Below the pieces are notes generated by a model. The model had not been told where the DNA came from. It did not search any database and saw nothing but the letters and a program-made list of their open reading frames with translations. The position numbers were made by a program, and so were the translations under genes. From Mytilus californianus (Eukaryota > Mollusca > Bivalvia > Mytilida > Mytilidae): a stretch of 64,000 nt of DNA. This document shows, piece after piece, positions 1 to 10,832 of the stretch. Numbering within the stretch: position 1 is the first letter of the stretch; every line of letters begins with the position of its first letter. The stretch lies in NCBI RefSeq assembly GCF_021869535.1, contig NW_026262690.1, positions 93,215,995 through 93,279,994 of the forward strand. Direction: 5' to 3'.

Positions 1-484
1 TGTTAGATGTATTTCTATTTGTATCCATCTGATGAGTTAAGGATGTTCGCTTGTCAGGTTTGGAATTTTTGTCAGATTTTCGGAATCCTCTGATTTTATC
101 CATTTGAATGCCTTAAAAAATTTTGCCCGTTAACCTCTACTTTTCTTTTCATAATTTTATTACACATAATTTAAAAAGCCAAATTTGAAAATCCTATAAA
201 ATCCTTGTTATATTTTCATAATTTTTAAAAGAAAAAGAGTGCCAATGTTAAATGTATGAAAAGTCTAGAGAGAATTATATCCCGCCAAATTTTCAATGGC
301 TTATATCTCGAAAACAAGCACACGGACCCTTCATTTTTTCATTTTTTTCAGTTCCTTTATTTATATACTATCATTTTAGAACAGTCTTTTAAAAAGCTTG
401 TTATTTTGAAACAGAGTAGCGAACATCCTTAAGCCTTTTTCAACTGATTTTTATAGTTTGTTCTTATGTTGTACTGTTACACAA

Positions 485-832
485 CTCTCCCAGGTTAGGG
501 AAAGGATTGAGCTCTCACTAACATGTTGAACCCCGCCACATTCTTTATGTGCCTGTCCCAAGTCAGGAGCCTGTAGTTCAGTGGTTGTCGTTGGTTCATG
601 TCTGTCATATTTGTTTTTCGTAAACTGTTTTGTTATAAATTAGGCCGTTAGTTTTTTCAATTGAATTGTTTCATATTTTTTATGTCGGGGCCTGTTATAG
701 CCGATCATACGGTATGGATTTTTCTCATTGTTGAAGGCCGTACGATTGCCTATAATTGCTTACATCCACTTCATTGGAACTTTGGTGGATAGTTGTCTCA
801 TTGGCAATCATACCACAATTTCTTATTTTTAT
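485..832 (+). repeat. Repeat A, near full length
   Basis: About 350 bp, reading TGTGCCTGTCCCAAGTCAGG, GTTCAGTGGTTGTCGTTGG, TAGGCCGTTAG, GTCGGGGCCTGTTATAGCCG, CATTGTTGAAGGCCGTACG, TAATTGCTTACATCCACTTC and TTGTCTCATTGGCAATCATA, ending in a TTATTTTTATATA tail. It has no coding capacity. The constant order of blocks across copies and the A/T-rich tail suggest a non-autonomous mobile element; class unknown. Confidence 0.8.
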
Positions 833-1737
833 ATAAAACGAATACTCAAATTCAGCTAAGATCAAATTTACTTGACTGATATAAAACCTCAGTTTGTTAA
901 TAAATAAAAAAGGAAAGTGGATGCACCAAGTCAGGAACATGACTTTTATTTCATACTGCTAAAAGTTTCTTGTATTTATTCATGTTTATAGATTTTAAAC
1001 TTAAATTAAAGCAATATACCTTGGATGTATTATGCATTCCTAGATTTCCATTATCCATATCCCTTGGTCAAACTGTAAAACCGAAAATAGCAATGGTGTA
1101 TTGTATATTCATAAACTACTTCCACTGACTATAAAAACAAAGAAATGGGGTAAACATCTAAAACATTTTAAAAGGGGACAGACAACTCCATGTGAAAATA
1201 TTTTTATTTTTATTTTTCTTAAATAGAAGCTATTGTGGTTAATTTTAGCTAGTCGTATAAAAAAAGGTAAATTGATTTCGAACTGATATCAATGAATTTT
1301 TTTTTTAAATCATATTACTGTAATTACCAAGAACAGATGAGGAAATCGTTTCATGTAAGAAAAGCAACTTACTTAAGAAGCATAGAGCAAAACGGGCGAT
1401 ATGAATATGGACAAATATTTGTGTTCAGTATGAACAGTAATTAAACAGTGTACACATATATGATCAACATAAATGATTGATAAAAACATTGAAATTTATA
1501 AATAAAATATCATGTTGATAAAAAAGTGAATGTCTTGAAGTACTGATCAGTACAGAAATGATTTGAAGTTTTTATTTCAAGTAATATTCAATGAAAAAAA
1601 AACTTGTAAATAAAATAGCTAACTTAGTAACAGAGAAATTATAACTAGTGCATTTGTTAATTCATTCGTCTTTCTAATCAAACAACTAGTCTTTTAAGTT
1701 TATTTCCTAGTTAGTATAGTAAAAGTACCCTCTATCG
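833..1737. other. AT-rich non-coding stretch
   Basis: Between repeat A and a family E tail fragment. No frame over 70 codons, no repeat shared with the rest of the window and no splice-framed exon was seen. Confidence 0.5.
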
Positions 1738-1832
1738 GTTAACTTTTACTTTTGCCATTTAATAAAGGACTTTCCGTTTTGAATTTTCCTTGGAGTTCGG
1801 TATTTTTGTTATTTTACTTTTTACTAGAACGA
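1738..1832 (+). repeat. Family E tail fragment
   Basis: TTTTGCCATTTAATAAAGGA, CTTTCCGTTTTGAATTTTCC and GAGTTCGGTATTTTTGTTAT form the terminal 95 bases of family E, ending at TTTTACTTTTTA. Confidence 0.7.
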
Positions 1833-4661
1833 CTACAAATTAAACGGTCAGTAAATTTACTAGTTCCATAGTAATTTTTTCTATTTTTTTTTGTTTAAGT
1901 GATTTGTGACGAGAAGATTAATTCTTGAAATCCTGCAGTGTCATTGGCATAGACAATCCAGATTAATTGAAATCAGTGAATTCTTCGCCTTAATTTCGCT
2001 CAGAATACAGTTGCAGGGTTTTCTGTTTCGCGTAGCTTTTAGATAAGAAAATTCCATCATCGAAATGATATAACGCACTACAAATGCAAAAAAGTAAACA
2101 TTCGTACTATTTACAAATACTTAAGTTATTTTACATCAACGCATGCACCATGAAACTTATTTTTAATACTTTAAACTAATCCCATTCAAAACAAAAGTTG
2201 TTTTATCGTTAAAATGCATAATATAGAACGCAAACGTCGAAGTATATATTCCCTTTTTCTTCAAACTTTCCAACTTACCAAAAAACGTTACAAATTCAAA
2301 GAAATATATTGAATTTGCATTAGTCTATATTTATCTAAACAAATTTTCAAATGTCAATGACAACTAGCCAAAAGTCTATAAGTTTCGTTAGATAGCTAAA
2401 TTTTTCTTGCATACTATATAAAAAATAAGGAGATGGGGTATATTATTTAACTTATAATGTTTTTGTGTATTGCGATAGCTAAGATTGATAGAGATGCGGT
2501 TTTTTTCACAAACAAAAATCTAACGACAAACATTGATCGTAAGTTATACATGACTTATTTTTTCACGTAAGATATTTTGTAAAAAGGGCCGCTGTTTGTA
2601 TTCCTGTCGTTCTTAATTTTGATTTGCCATATTTAGTTATTTCTGAAAATTAATGTAACTGCAGCATTTGATTGTAGAGTCAGTGTCAGATGAAAACATG
2701 ATGGTTTGGCTACTAAAAAATCAAGAAAATATGGTATAAATGGCAATGGGGTATACATGCTACCAAAAATTAAAATGCATGCAATGTATTTTTTTTATCA
2801 ATGAACTTTCCCCAAATTAAATTATTCGCAAAAAATTTCATCCAAAGAAAGATTTTATGGTTTTCTAGAGTGTCCAGATCAAAACTAGTCATTGAGTGAT
2901 CGAAGTAAATATTAATCAGTTTTCAAATATTTTAACCTAATTGTCCATTTTTTAAAAATATGATATAATTATAATCCATGTTGTATTGAACCGACACCCT
3001 TAGTCGTATTTTTAACATGCAATTTCAAAAAGAAATAATTGAGCACGGCATCACGAGACCATCGAACCAGTAAAACCATGGTAAATCCCATTTGTTAAGA
3101 AATTTGTTGTGTTTTAAGCCAAAATAGTATGTGTGGATTTCGTCTTTTCAAACTTTTGGTGGCAATCATACATGATGAAGGTTATCCCGGAAGCACGTGT
3201 TTTGGATGAAACGAGGAGGAATTATAAGGACCGTTTATTTGGCCCCTTGATAAGTGAAAACAGTAAAATTCATCAACCTTTTCACAGTCCTGATAATTTT
3301 TTGAAAAATTCAATAATGAACTTTATATTTTCTAAGGAAATTGTTTAATAAAGATTAATACCAATTTTGACCTTCGAAGACAAGGGGCAATATTTTCTCA
3401 ATTTTTTATTCGAATATTTGTATAAAAAAATTATAAATATTGATATACATACCAGACAAATTTCATGAGAAAATCTGAAGGAAGTTGTTTATTGGAATTA
3501 CAATTTTGGGTTTCGAATTTAAGGAGCAATATCTTCTCATCTTTTTTTCCAATATTTGTATTGTAGAAAACGGTTATAGCTATGTAACATTACAGTAAAA
3601 ATCTGTATCCGTAAACCACAGAATGATGGTTCGTTTAGAGTTTATAGTTGCTTTTGTTGGTTTATTTCCTCTTTTCTCTGATTGATGACCCAACAAATGA
3701 AAAAAAGCTCATTAACACACCTTTTTAGAAATATTTCCAATGAAACATGCGAACATGCATTGCTGGTGCAGTCAAAAACATGCAGAATATCGGTGAGGTC
3801 ATCAGGAGCATTTATTTTATGTCTAAAAATAAAGTAATTAACGTTGAAATCAACATTAAAATTAATGATATCCAATGAAAAAACAGAACCGCTTTCAAAA
3901 CAGATACTCTGCAATTAAACGTGTTACGAGATCCACGCCCACGTTAAGGTATCGAGTTAACCTTCAAGGATAGAAACATGCTCTTTGAAGGATATGAAAG
4001 CAATAAAAACGTCAAAATAGGCATATGGTGGATTAACTCGACTTGCCATTGTTCAAAGATACAAACATCTAAGATAAAATAATTATATCGAAGTACATGT
4101 GTGTAAAAAGGAATTTTGAAGTATTTAACATGCAGATTTCAAACAGCCTTGATTTCTCTAGATTTGGTTTTCAGAAAAGGGAGATAACTATTACAACTTA
4201 CCATTTCAAGTAAAACATGTCATTTTGGGATTAAGTACTATTAAATCGCCGATTAGATCAACATACATTGATACCATACACTTAAAACAGAAATCGTCTT
4301 TATTGAAGCGAGGAACTAATTATAAACTCCCTTATATATAGTTTCAAGTAATACTAAACATTTATTTTTCTGTTTTGATCTTCTGCACAGTTTGTTCTGT
4401 GTAATGCATGTAATATTGTATCATCCGATGCTACATTGTAGGACAGTATAATTTCATACCAGCAGTTGAACACTTCAAGCCGGTGATACGGGATAATATT
4501 GCTTTGTTTTTGTTTTTATGTTTTTGTAATCTATATTTTTCTGTAATTTTAAAGTTGAGAGCTTTTCCTATACTGGTTTAATTGTATGTTATTTAACGAA
4601 TGTGTTGTTTGTCCACAAGTTGAGAATAAAAGGGGGGTTTAAATGGCAAAAATTAAGGCGA
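1833..4661. other. AT-rich non-coding stretch
   Basis: A 71-codon plus frame (3133-3348) and a 90-codon minus frame (3642-3914) are present but have no motif, no codon signature and no splice context. Nothing else supported. Confidence 0.5.
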
Positions 4662-4803
4662 CATGAGACGGCTACCCCGTCGACGCACCTGGTCTCACTC
4701 CTGTTGGAGTTAATGCAATTCCAATAGTTTTGTTTGCTGCCTTGATTTGTATTGACTCCAAAAGGAGCGAGACCAGGTGCGTCGACGGGGTAAGCGTCTC
4801 ATG
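4662..4803. repeat. Near-perfect fold-back (palindromic) element
   Basis: The left arm (4662-4711) reads CATGAGACGGCTACCCCGTC, GACGCACCTGGTCTCACTCC and TTGGAGTTAA. The right arm (4751-4803) is its reverse complement with a few changes (GACTCCAAAAGGAGCGAGAC, CAGGTGCGTCGACGGGGTAA, GCGTCTCATG). The loop is about 40 bp. The arm sequence recurs singly near 25.57, 29.70 and 38.10 kb. Confidence 0.85.
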
Positions 4804-5034
4804 ATATGTATGCATCATCCGCCATACAAATTTACACAGACAGACAGACACGACACAATTGGGAATAGGACACAAACGGTTAAATAACAGATCAGACGAC
4901 TATACTGGTATCGAAAAAAAATAAAAATCACAAAAATACTGAACATCACAACCAAATACGGCCTTGTATGGCGAAACCCATGCTATAGAGGGGAATTTGT
5001 TTGGATGTGGATGTATACATTCTCATTCTTTCTG

Positions 5035-5873
5035 AATGGGGACATTAAATATATTGCCGCATGTTAGTAAAAAGTAAAATCACAAAAATACTGAACTCCG
5101 AGGAAAATTAAAAACGGAAAGTCCCTAATTAAATGACAAAATCAAAAGCTCAAACACATCAAACGAATGGATTACAACTGTCATATTCCTGAATTGGTAC
5201 AGGCATTTTCTTATGTAGAAAATGGTGGATTGATCTTGGTTTTATAGCTAGCTTAACCTTTCATTTGTATGACAGTCGCATAAAATTCCATTATATTGAC
5301 AACGATGAGTGAACAAAACAAATAGACACAAAAATGTCAAAAATTGGGGAACAGCAGTCAACATTGTGTTATAATCTTAATCAATATAAAAACAAATAAT
5401 TATGTAACAAAGAAACACAAAAAGCATATAGGCAAAGCACATTAGCAAAAATGAAAGACAAGAATACAAAAATTACCATAACACAATGACGGGATGTACA
5501 AGTACAGAGCCACGTCATATGTATCAAAGAAACACAAAAAGGCATATAGACAAAGCACAGTAGCAAAAATGAAAGACAAGAATACCAAATTTTCCCATAG
5601 CACAATAACACAATGACGGGATGTATAAGTACAGATCAATGTCATATGTATCAAAGAAACACAAAAAGGCATATAGACAAAGCACATTAGCAAAAATAAA
5701 AGACAAGAATACACAAATTTACCATAGCACAATAACGGGATGTATAAGTACAGAGCCACGTCAAATGGATATCACCAAAAAATAGACTAAACAGTAAAAG
5801 TAATATTCAAAAAGACAAATAAAAGAATACTATAACACGTTATTAAGATGATAAAAAACGTCAGACATAGAAT
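5035..5873 (-). repeat. 3' tail of PLE relic 1 (family E), with internal tandem repeat
   Basis: Downstream of the relic 1 frame on the minus strand lies a non-coding tail ending near 5035 in GGAGTTCAGTATTTTTGTGA. The last 300 bp match stand-alone copies at 8.76-9.05 kb and elsewhere. The tail therefore identifies family E as 5'-truncated pieces of this retroelement. Confidence 0.65.
5405..5765 (-). repeat. About three tandem copies of a 117-127 bp unit
   Basis: The word CAAAGAAACACAAAAAGCA or a near match recurs at 5408, 5525 and 5652. Each is followed by CAAAGCAC, AAAGACAAGAAT, and a block ending in GACGGGATGTA or ACGGGATGTATAAG. The three short minus-strand open frames here are translations of this array, not genes. 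Confidence 0.9.
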
Positions 5874-7070
5874 CTATACTTCAAGACCATCGTGTAAAAT
5901 TTGTGAAGTTGATACGGAATATTTATCAACAAGGTCGTGGTATCTTCCGATGAACTTTTTTAGAAAAAGGACGAGACGTTCTTTGGCATACACCTGGTTC
6001 ATCAACTTTCTGTTCAGACACTGGTGACGTTTTACAAAGTCTGAGTAGCAGCTGCAAGCTCTTGAATACCGAATAAGTTGGGAAATGTATATCCCATATG
6101 CAGGTGAAGTTGGTATATTGCTACTAAGGTGGGGGAAATTGATAATTTCAAAATTAAAATCGTCTCGTTTGTCATAGATTCTGGTACTGAGATGACCGTG
6201 TATGTCAAATTCGAGGTATAAGTCTAAAAATGAGGCGGAGGAAGCCGTGTCTGTTGTTTCTTTAATTTCTAGTTCAAGGGGATATATTAATGGAACCCAA
6301 TCAGAAAAGTTTGGATTGTTAATGGAAAGAACATCATCAATATATCTGAATGTGAAATTAAATGACCTGGCTTCTTTGATCTTCTTGTTTTTGACAAGTG
6401 TCTGAAGGAACTCCGACTCATATGAAAATAAAAAGAGGTCGGCAAGAAGAGGCGCACAGTTCGTTCCCATAGGAACAATTTGTTGAAAAAGTCTACCTCT
6501 AAATTCAACAAATATGTTGTCAAAAAGAAACTCCAGCATACTGATCACTTGTTCCTCTGTGTAGCATGCTTTACCTTTTTGTTCACTATTAACAAAATAT
6601 GCCGTATGGTATTCCAAAGTAATAAATTTATAGCGTATGCTACCATTTTTATGCTGAAAAGCATTGTGGATTATTTTTTTTAGACGATTTTTCAATTTCT
6701 CATGGGGACTGGTGGTATACAGGGTTGAAAAATCAAAAGTTTTGATAGAAAAAGATCGAGATTTAAAATTATCCAGAAGTTCTTTAGAGTTTTTGAGAAT
6801 CCACATATGGTTAATACCACTACGCGAGTAAACAGTTTCACAGTATTTCTGAAGACCCTATTTCACTGCGGACAGAATTTTTGTTAATCTAATGGACAAT
6901 TCTTTAGATGCAGGTGAGCCGGCAATGTACCGTTGTTTGTACGGAATTTTGTGAAGCTTAGGTATCCAATACTAACAAGGTAAGCCCTCCGATTTGTTGT
7001 TCAATGTAATGTTCATTGAAGCCATGAAGGACTTATGATTCGCCAAAATCTCATCCTTGTCAAATGATAT
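5874..7070 (-). pseudogene. PLE reverse transcriptase relic 1 (long, nearly continuous frame)
   Basis: One reading frame runs from about 7070 to 5874 with only two in-frame stops (at 6972-6974 and 6858-6860). It contains DEILANHKSFMASMNITLNN, YWIPKLHKIPYKQRYIAG, KTFDFSTLYTTSPHEKL, MGTNCAPLLADLFLFSYES, FRYIDDVLSIN, SASFLDLYLEFD, YDKRDDFNFEIINFPHLSSN and AYGIYISQLIRYSRAC, the standard RT core. Against the other copies here it lacks two residues before PMGTN (QQIVPMG versus Q.IGIPMG), an in-frame 6-bp deletion in an RT motif. Few disruptions make it the best preserved RT in the window. It is still a pseudogene, with the usual PLE C-terminal endonuclease domain not seen. Confidence 0.88.
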
Positions 7071-7122
7071 GTTTTTGTATGTGGGATTACCTGAGTGCTC
7101 ATTTATTCCTGATTCAAAAAAT

Positions 7123-7745
7123 CTAAGATCGCGAAAACATGTCGCCAGTGAGTTGAGACACCGATTCATCGTATCTGTCAACCAATTCGTGATGATGACC
7201 GTAGTGTCGATTTCAGTCATTCTTCTTTATAACTCTGTAAGAGCAGTTTTTGTGTAAGAAGCACATCCCTGTTAATGAAGTCCGAATATCGTGTATATGG
7301 CACGAGAGTAACTTATTAACTGAGATATGTAAACGCCATACGATGGAGCAAAGGGTATATTATTGCTAAGAAATAGACAGTTGACAATTGGAAAGTTGAA
7401 ATCACCATTTATGTGAAAGATTCTAGTTTAAATACATCCATCTGTGTCAATATCGAAGAAAATATCAAATTATGAAACAGACCTTCTACTTTCTGTAGTT
7501 TCCTTAATTTCAGGTTTACAAGGTTATATAAGATACAAGCACTCATGGAAATGTAAGTAATTGAGTGGCAGAACATCAGCAATATATCTGAAAATGAAAC
7601 TATAGAACTTTGCAAGATGCTCTTCTTTCTGTCTTGGAGAAGGTTTTGTATGATGTCTGCTTCATGTGATTTCACAAACGAGCTGACCGGTAGAGGTGCG
7701 TAATTAGCACAAACTCAACAAATGTGTTGTCGATCAAAAATGTCT
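7123..7745 (-). pseudogene. PLE reverse transcriptase relic 2, C-terminal part, head-to-tail with relic 1
   Basis: Minus-strand reading in shifting frames gives KSHEADIIQNLLQ, DFNFPIVNCLFLSNNI, YGVYISQLISYSRA and finally HHELVDRYDESVSQLTGDMF before a stop at 7123-7125. These match the second half of the RT in the other copies. The N-terminal half is absent. Its end lies within about 60 bp of the start of relic 1 in the same orientation. Confidence 0.8.
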
Positions 7746-8339
7746 AGAATTTTGACTAAAACAAGGATTTTGTATCGACTAGTTAAACCCCGCCACATGT
7801 TCGTGTGACTGCTTGCATTTTGTTTTTATTTTGATATTTCTTGAATTCAAAAACTCTTAGTCATATGAGGAAATAAAGACTACGTATCAATTATGATTAA
7901 ATATTTATAAAATATAAAATTATATGCATGCATTTTATTGTTGAAATTACGAACCTGAAGCTGTGTGCAAATTTTGAAAGCATCGCCTTTTTACCCCAAA
8001 AATACATGTTGGCGCCTGTGATATCGAAGGTTGCAGTACTCTCTATCAAGGTTAACCTGATGGAAGGAGCAGGTTGTTAAGTTCGTAAGTTGTAGACATG
8101 TGGTCAACTACTAAGGAGTTGTTTCCCTTTGCCAAAAAAATGAATAAACATGTTATTTGAAAACTGATTTTTTTAATTATTAGAGACATTGCAGTATATT
8201 ACTATTTATTGTTATATTGAAAGCATTCAGGTTAGTCTTACTTTGTAATATAATTAGAATGTCAAAGAAATTTTGTTAGTAACAATTTATTTGTACTTTG
8301 AATTACCAAAGATTGTCTTGGTAACTTTTGTCTAACAGT

Positions 8340-8572
8340 CGTAAAAACTAAAAGAGAGGCTGAAAATATCAAAAGGGTGTTCAAAGTCATAAGTCGAAGA
8401 CAAACTGGCAACGCCATGGCAATAAACGAAAAACGACCAAAAGAGAAATAACAATCTACAAATCACAACTTCGAAAACTAAAGACTATGCAACACAAACA
8501 CCTCCAAAATCCGGCGGTGATCTCATGTGCTCCGGAAAGGATAAGCAGATTCTGCCCCACATAAAATATTGA
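8340..8572 (-). repeat. PLE 3' tail (family D), 5'-truncated copy
   Basis: Family D words AGTCGAAGACAAACTGGCAA, CGCCATGGCAAT, CTAAAGACTATGCAACACAA and TGTGCTCCGGAAAGG are present in order. No RT coding sequence is attached. Confidence 0.75.
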
Positions 8573-8754
8573 ATTAAGGTCATCTCAAAATTAATTTTTT
8601 ATAGGAAATTTATTATTGATATATCACCAGTGAAGCATGACATATGCTTCGACCAAATGTCAAATGAAAAACAAGGAATCAGTTATATGAGTGGAATCTT
8701 ATCATATATGTTTCCACAATAATAACTTGCGTTATATGTGCATCTTAACAAGTT

Positions 8755-9045
8755 GACTGCTGTACCCCTATTTTTGACATTTTTACCTACTATGTCGGTT
8801 TGTTTTGTTCACACATTGTTGTTAATATAATGGAATTTTATGCAACTGTCATACAAGTGAGAGGTTTAGCTAGCTATAAAACCAGGTTTAATCCACCATT
8901 TTCTACATAAGGAAATGCCTGTACCAAGTTGTTTTCAATTCGTTTGATGTGTTTGAGCTTTTGATTTTGCCATTTGACAAGGGACTTTCCGATTTGAATT
9001 TTCCTTCGAGTTCGGTATTTTTGTTATTTTACTTTTTATTTATCT
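8755..9045 (+). repeat. PLE 3' tail (family E), 5'-truncated copy
   Basis: Reverse-complementary to 5040-5365. GACTGCTGTACCCCTATTTT, TGGAATTTTATGCAACTGTC, GCTAGCTATAAAACCAGGTT, GGACTTTCCGATTTGAATTT and GAGTTCGGTATTTTTGTTAT all recur. The shared sharp end at TTTTACTTTTTA marks the element's 3' terminus. Confidence 0.75.
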
Positions 9046-9064
9046 AGATTAATATTTCTTATGA

Positions 9065-9140
9065 TAAAAGAGGCAGAAGATACGAAGAGGACATTCGACA
9101 CTCTTTAGTCGAAGAAAAACTGACAACACCAAAGACACAA
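9065..9140 (-). repeat. Family D tail fragment
   Basis: AAAGAGGCAGAAGATACGAA followed by AGTCGAAGAAAAACTGACAA is the terminal part of family D. It directly abuts a family E copy that ends at 9045. Confidence 0.55.
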
Positions 9141-9544
9141 AGTAAGGGTACTTCAAAGATTGTTAGTGACTATGTTCCGCTTAGGCAAGAGTCGCCCATT
9201 CCTAAGAAAACACAAATGCATCGAAAATAGAACTGTACAAAGTATTTTTATATGCACATTTCTTTTGTAAACAAATGAAGTGTATTAATTCTACTAGAAG
9301 ATATTTTTTATATCATGAAATAAAAAAACCTTTAACTAAAACACTTGCTTTAAAATGTTTGGCTCTGAGTATTCCTGCTGTAGTTTAATCCAAAACGCAC
9401 ATCAATGCACCTTAGAGTGTTATATTCATTTTAAAGACAGACAACGGTATACATTTGTACGTCCTGTCTTCGACGTGGGTATACAAATCGTTTCTGGTTA
9501 GCTGGTTAGAAGCCTGATCGTCTGAAAATGTATGTGCCAATTTG

Positions 9545-9665
9545 GCAATTGTTTTCTGTACTTCATTGATATAGTCGAGCGTTTGGTTTTGTAGGTTTGA
9601 ATGGATTTCCCCCCTTTTCCATTGACCTTGGAGTTCGGTATTTTTGTCAATACGTTTTTGTATGA
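9545..9665 (+). repeat. Family E-like tail fragment, diverged
   Basis: ATTGATATAGTCGAGCGTTT, GTTTGAATGGATTTCCCC and CCTTGGAGTTCGGTATTTTT match the terminal part of family E with substitutions. It precedes the RT relic at 9725. Confidence 0.5.
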
Positions 9666-9724
9666 CAAATTATAAGCTATTACATACCTGATTTCAATTG
9701 ACACTTGTTCTTTTGCAACCAATT

Positions 9725-10602
9725 TGCTCTTAATTTTAGTTTGGTTCGCTTTTCAACTCTTTACACTACACTTCCACACAATCTTATCAAACAAAAGTTT
9801 TCCTATTTAATTAAATGGTCGTTCAATAAATCTGATTGCAAATTTATTTGCTGCAACTCATATAAAACCTTTTTTCTCAAACGAGAAAGGTTAATATGCT
9901 AGATATACATAGTGGAGGTGTGATGAGTTGACTAAAGCCATAAATTTTCTCCTTGACAACATTTATGTAAGTTTCGGCAATTATGTTTATCACGACAAAT
10001 TGAAGGTATTCCTATGGGCACTAATTGTGCCCCTTTAACAGCAGACTTGTTCCTGTTCTGTTATGAATCACAATTTATGGCCAAATTCAGTACAGACCCG
10101 CCTAAATTCCATTTAATTGATAAATTCAACAACACTTACCGTCATCTTGATGATATTTTTTCGTTAAATAATCAAGAATTCTCTGAAAATACTGCCGAAA
10201 TTTACTCAAAGGAACTTACCTTAAATAAATCAAATACTAGCAGCAATAAATGTCTTTTCCTAGATTTAGACATTTCGGTTTTACACCAGGTACTCTACAC
10301 AAAAAATTACGACAAAAGGGATAATTTTTCCTTCCCTATTGTTAATTTTCATTTTTTGGACGCAGATGTTCCTCTTGCACCTTCTTACGGTGTTTATATA
10401 TCACAACTCGTTCTCTATTCCCGTGTCTGTAGTGACGTTTTGGATTTCAAGGAGCGTAATCTATGTATTACTGGGTAAATTATTAAGTCAGGGATTTCGT
10501 TACCACAAATTACTTAAAACCTTTACTAAATTCTTCCATAGGTACAAAGATTTGGTTTGCAAGTTGGCTGTACCTGTAAAAAACTTATTTCAGACTGAAT
10601 AG
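9725..10602 (+). pseudogene. PLE-type reverse transcriptase relic, different subfamily
   Basis: Readable blocks are FSTLYTTLPHNLIKQK (from 9753), QIEGIPMGTNCAPLTADLFL, YRHLDDIFSLNN, CLFLDLDISV, YDKRDNFSFPIVNF, SYGVYISQLVLYSRVC, and after a frameshift near 10470 GFRYHKLLKTFTKFFHRYKDL. The longest unbroken part is 154 codons (10014-10478). Frameshifts at about 9895-9960 and 10470 and loss of the N-terminus make it a pseudogene. The active-site box is HLDD instead of YIDD. Confidence 0.85.
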
Positions 10603-10694
10603 CACATCCTGAATTTTAAGGTGATGTTGTTTACCGAGCCCGGAAATTTAAATACGATCCGAGTAAACTTATCAATCCTTTAAATAAACTTTTA

Positions 10695-10832
10695 TAGCCG
10701 ACGATACGGTATGGGTTTTTCTCATTGTTGAAGGCCGTACGGTTGCCTATAATTGCTTACATCCACTTCATTTGAACTTAGGTGGATAGTAGTCTCATTT
10801 GCAATCATACCACATCTCCTTATTTTTATATT
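10695..10832 (+). repeat. Repeat A, 3' part only
   Basis: Starts at TATAGCCGACGATACGGTAT and runs to CCACATCTCCTTATTTTTAT. It lies about 90 bp downstream of the RT relic ending at 10602. Confidence 0.8.

Noticed and set aside
555-600. TAGTTCAGTGG in repeat A as a tRNA-type A box (SINE hypothesis)
   Set aside because: The only B-box-like word follows after about 8 bases instead of 30-40, and the match is not kept in repeat B, so a Pol III promoter is not supported.
3642-3914. 90-codon minus-strand frame
   Set aside because: No motif, no splice context and no similarity to the other elements in the window.
5381-5759. Three overlapping minus-strand frames with LCLYAF(C)VSL repeats
   Set aside because: They arise from the 117-127 bp tandem array in the PLE tail.
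5405-5765. CRISPR-like array
   Set aside because: Units are long, imperfect and contiguous with no spacers, and the DNA is animal; it is a minisatellite in a retroelement tail.
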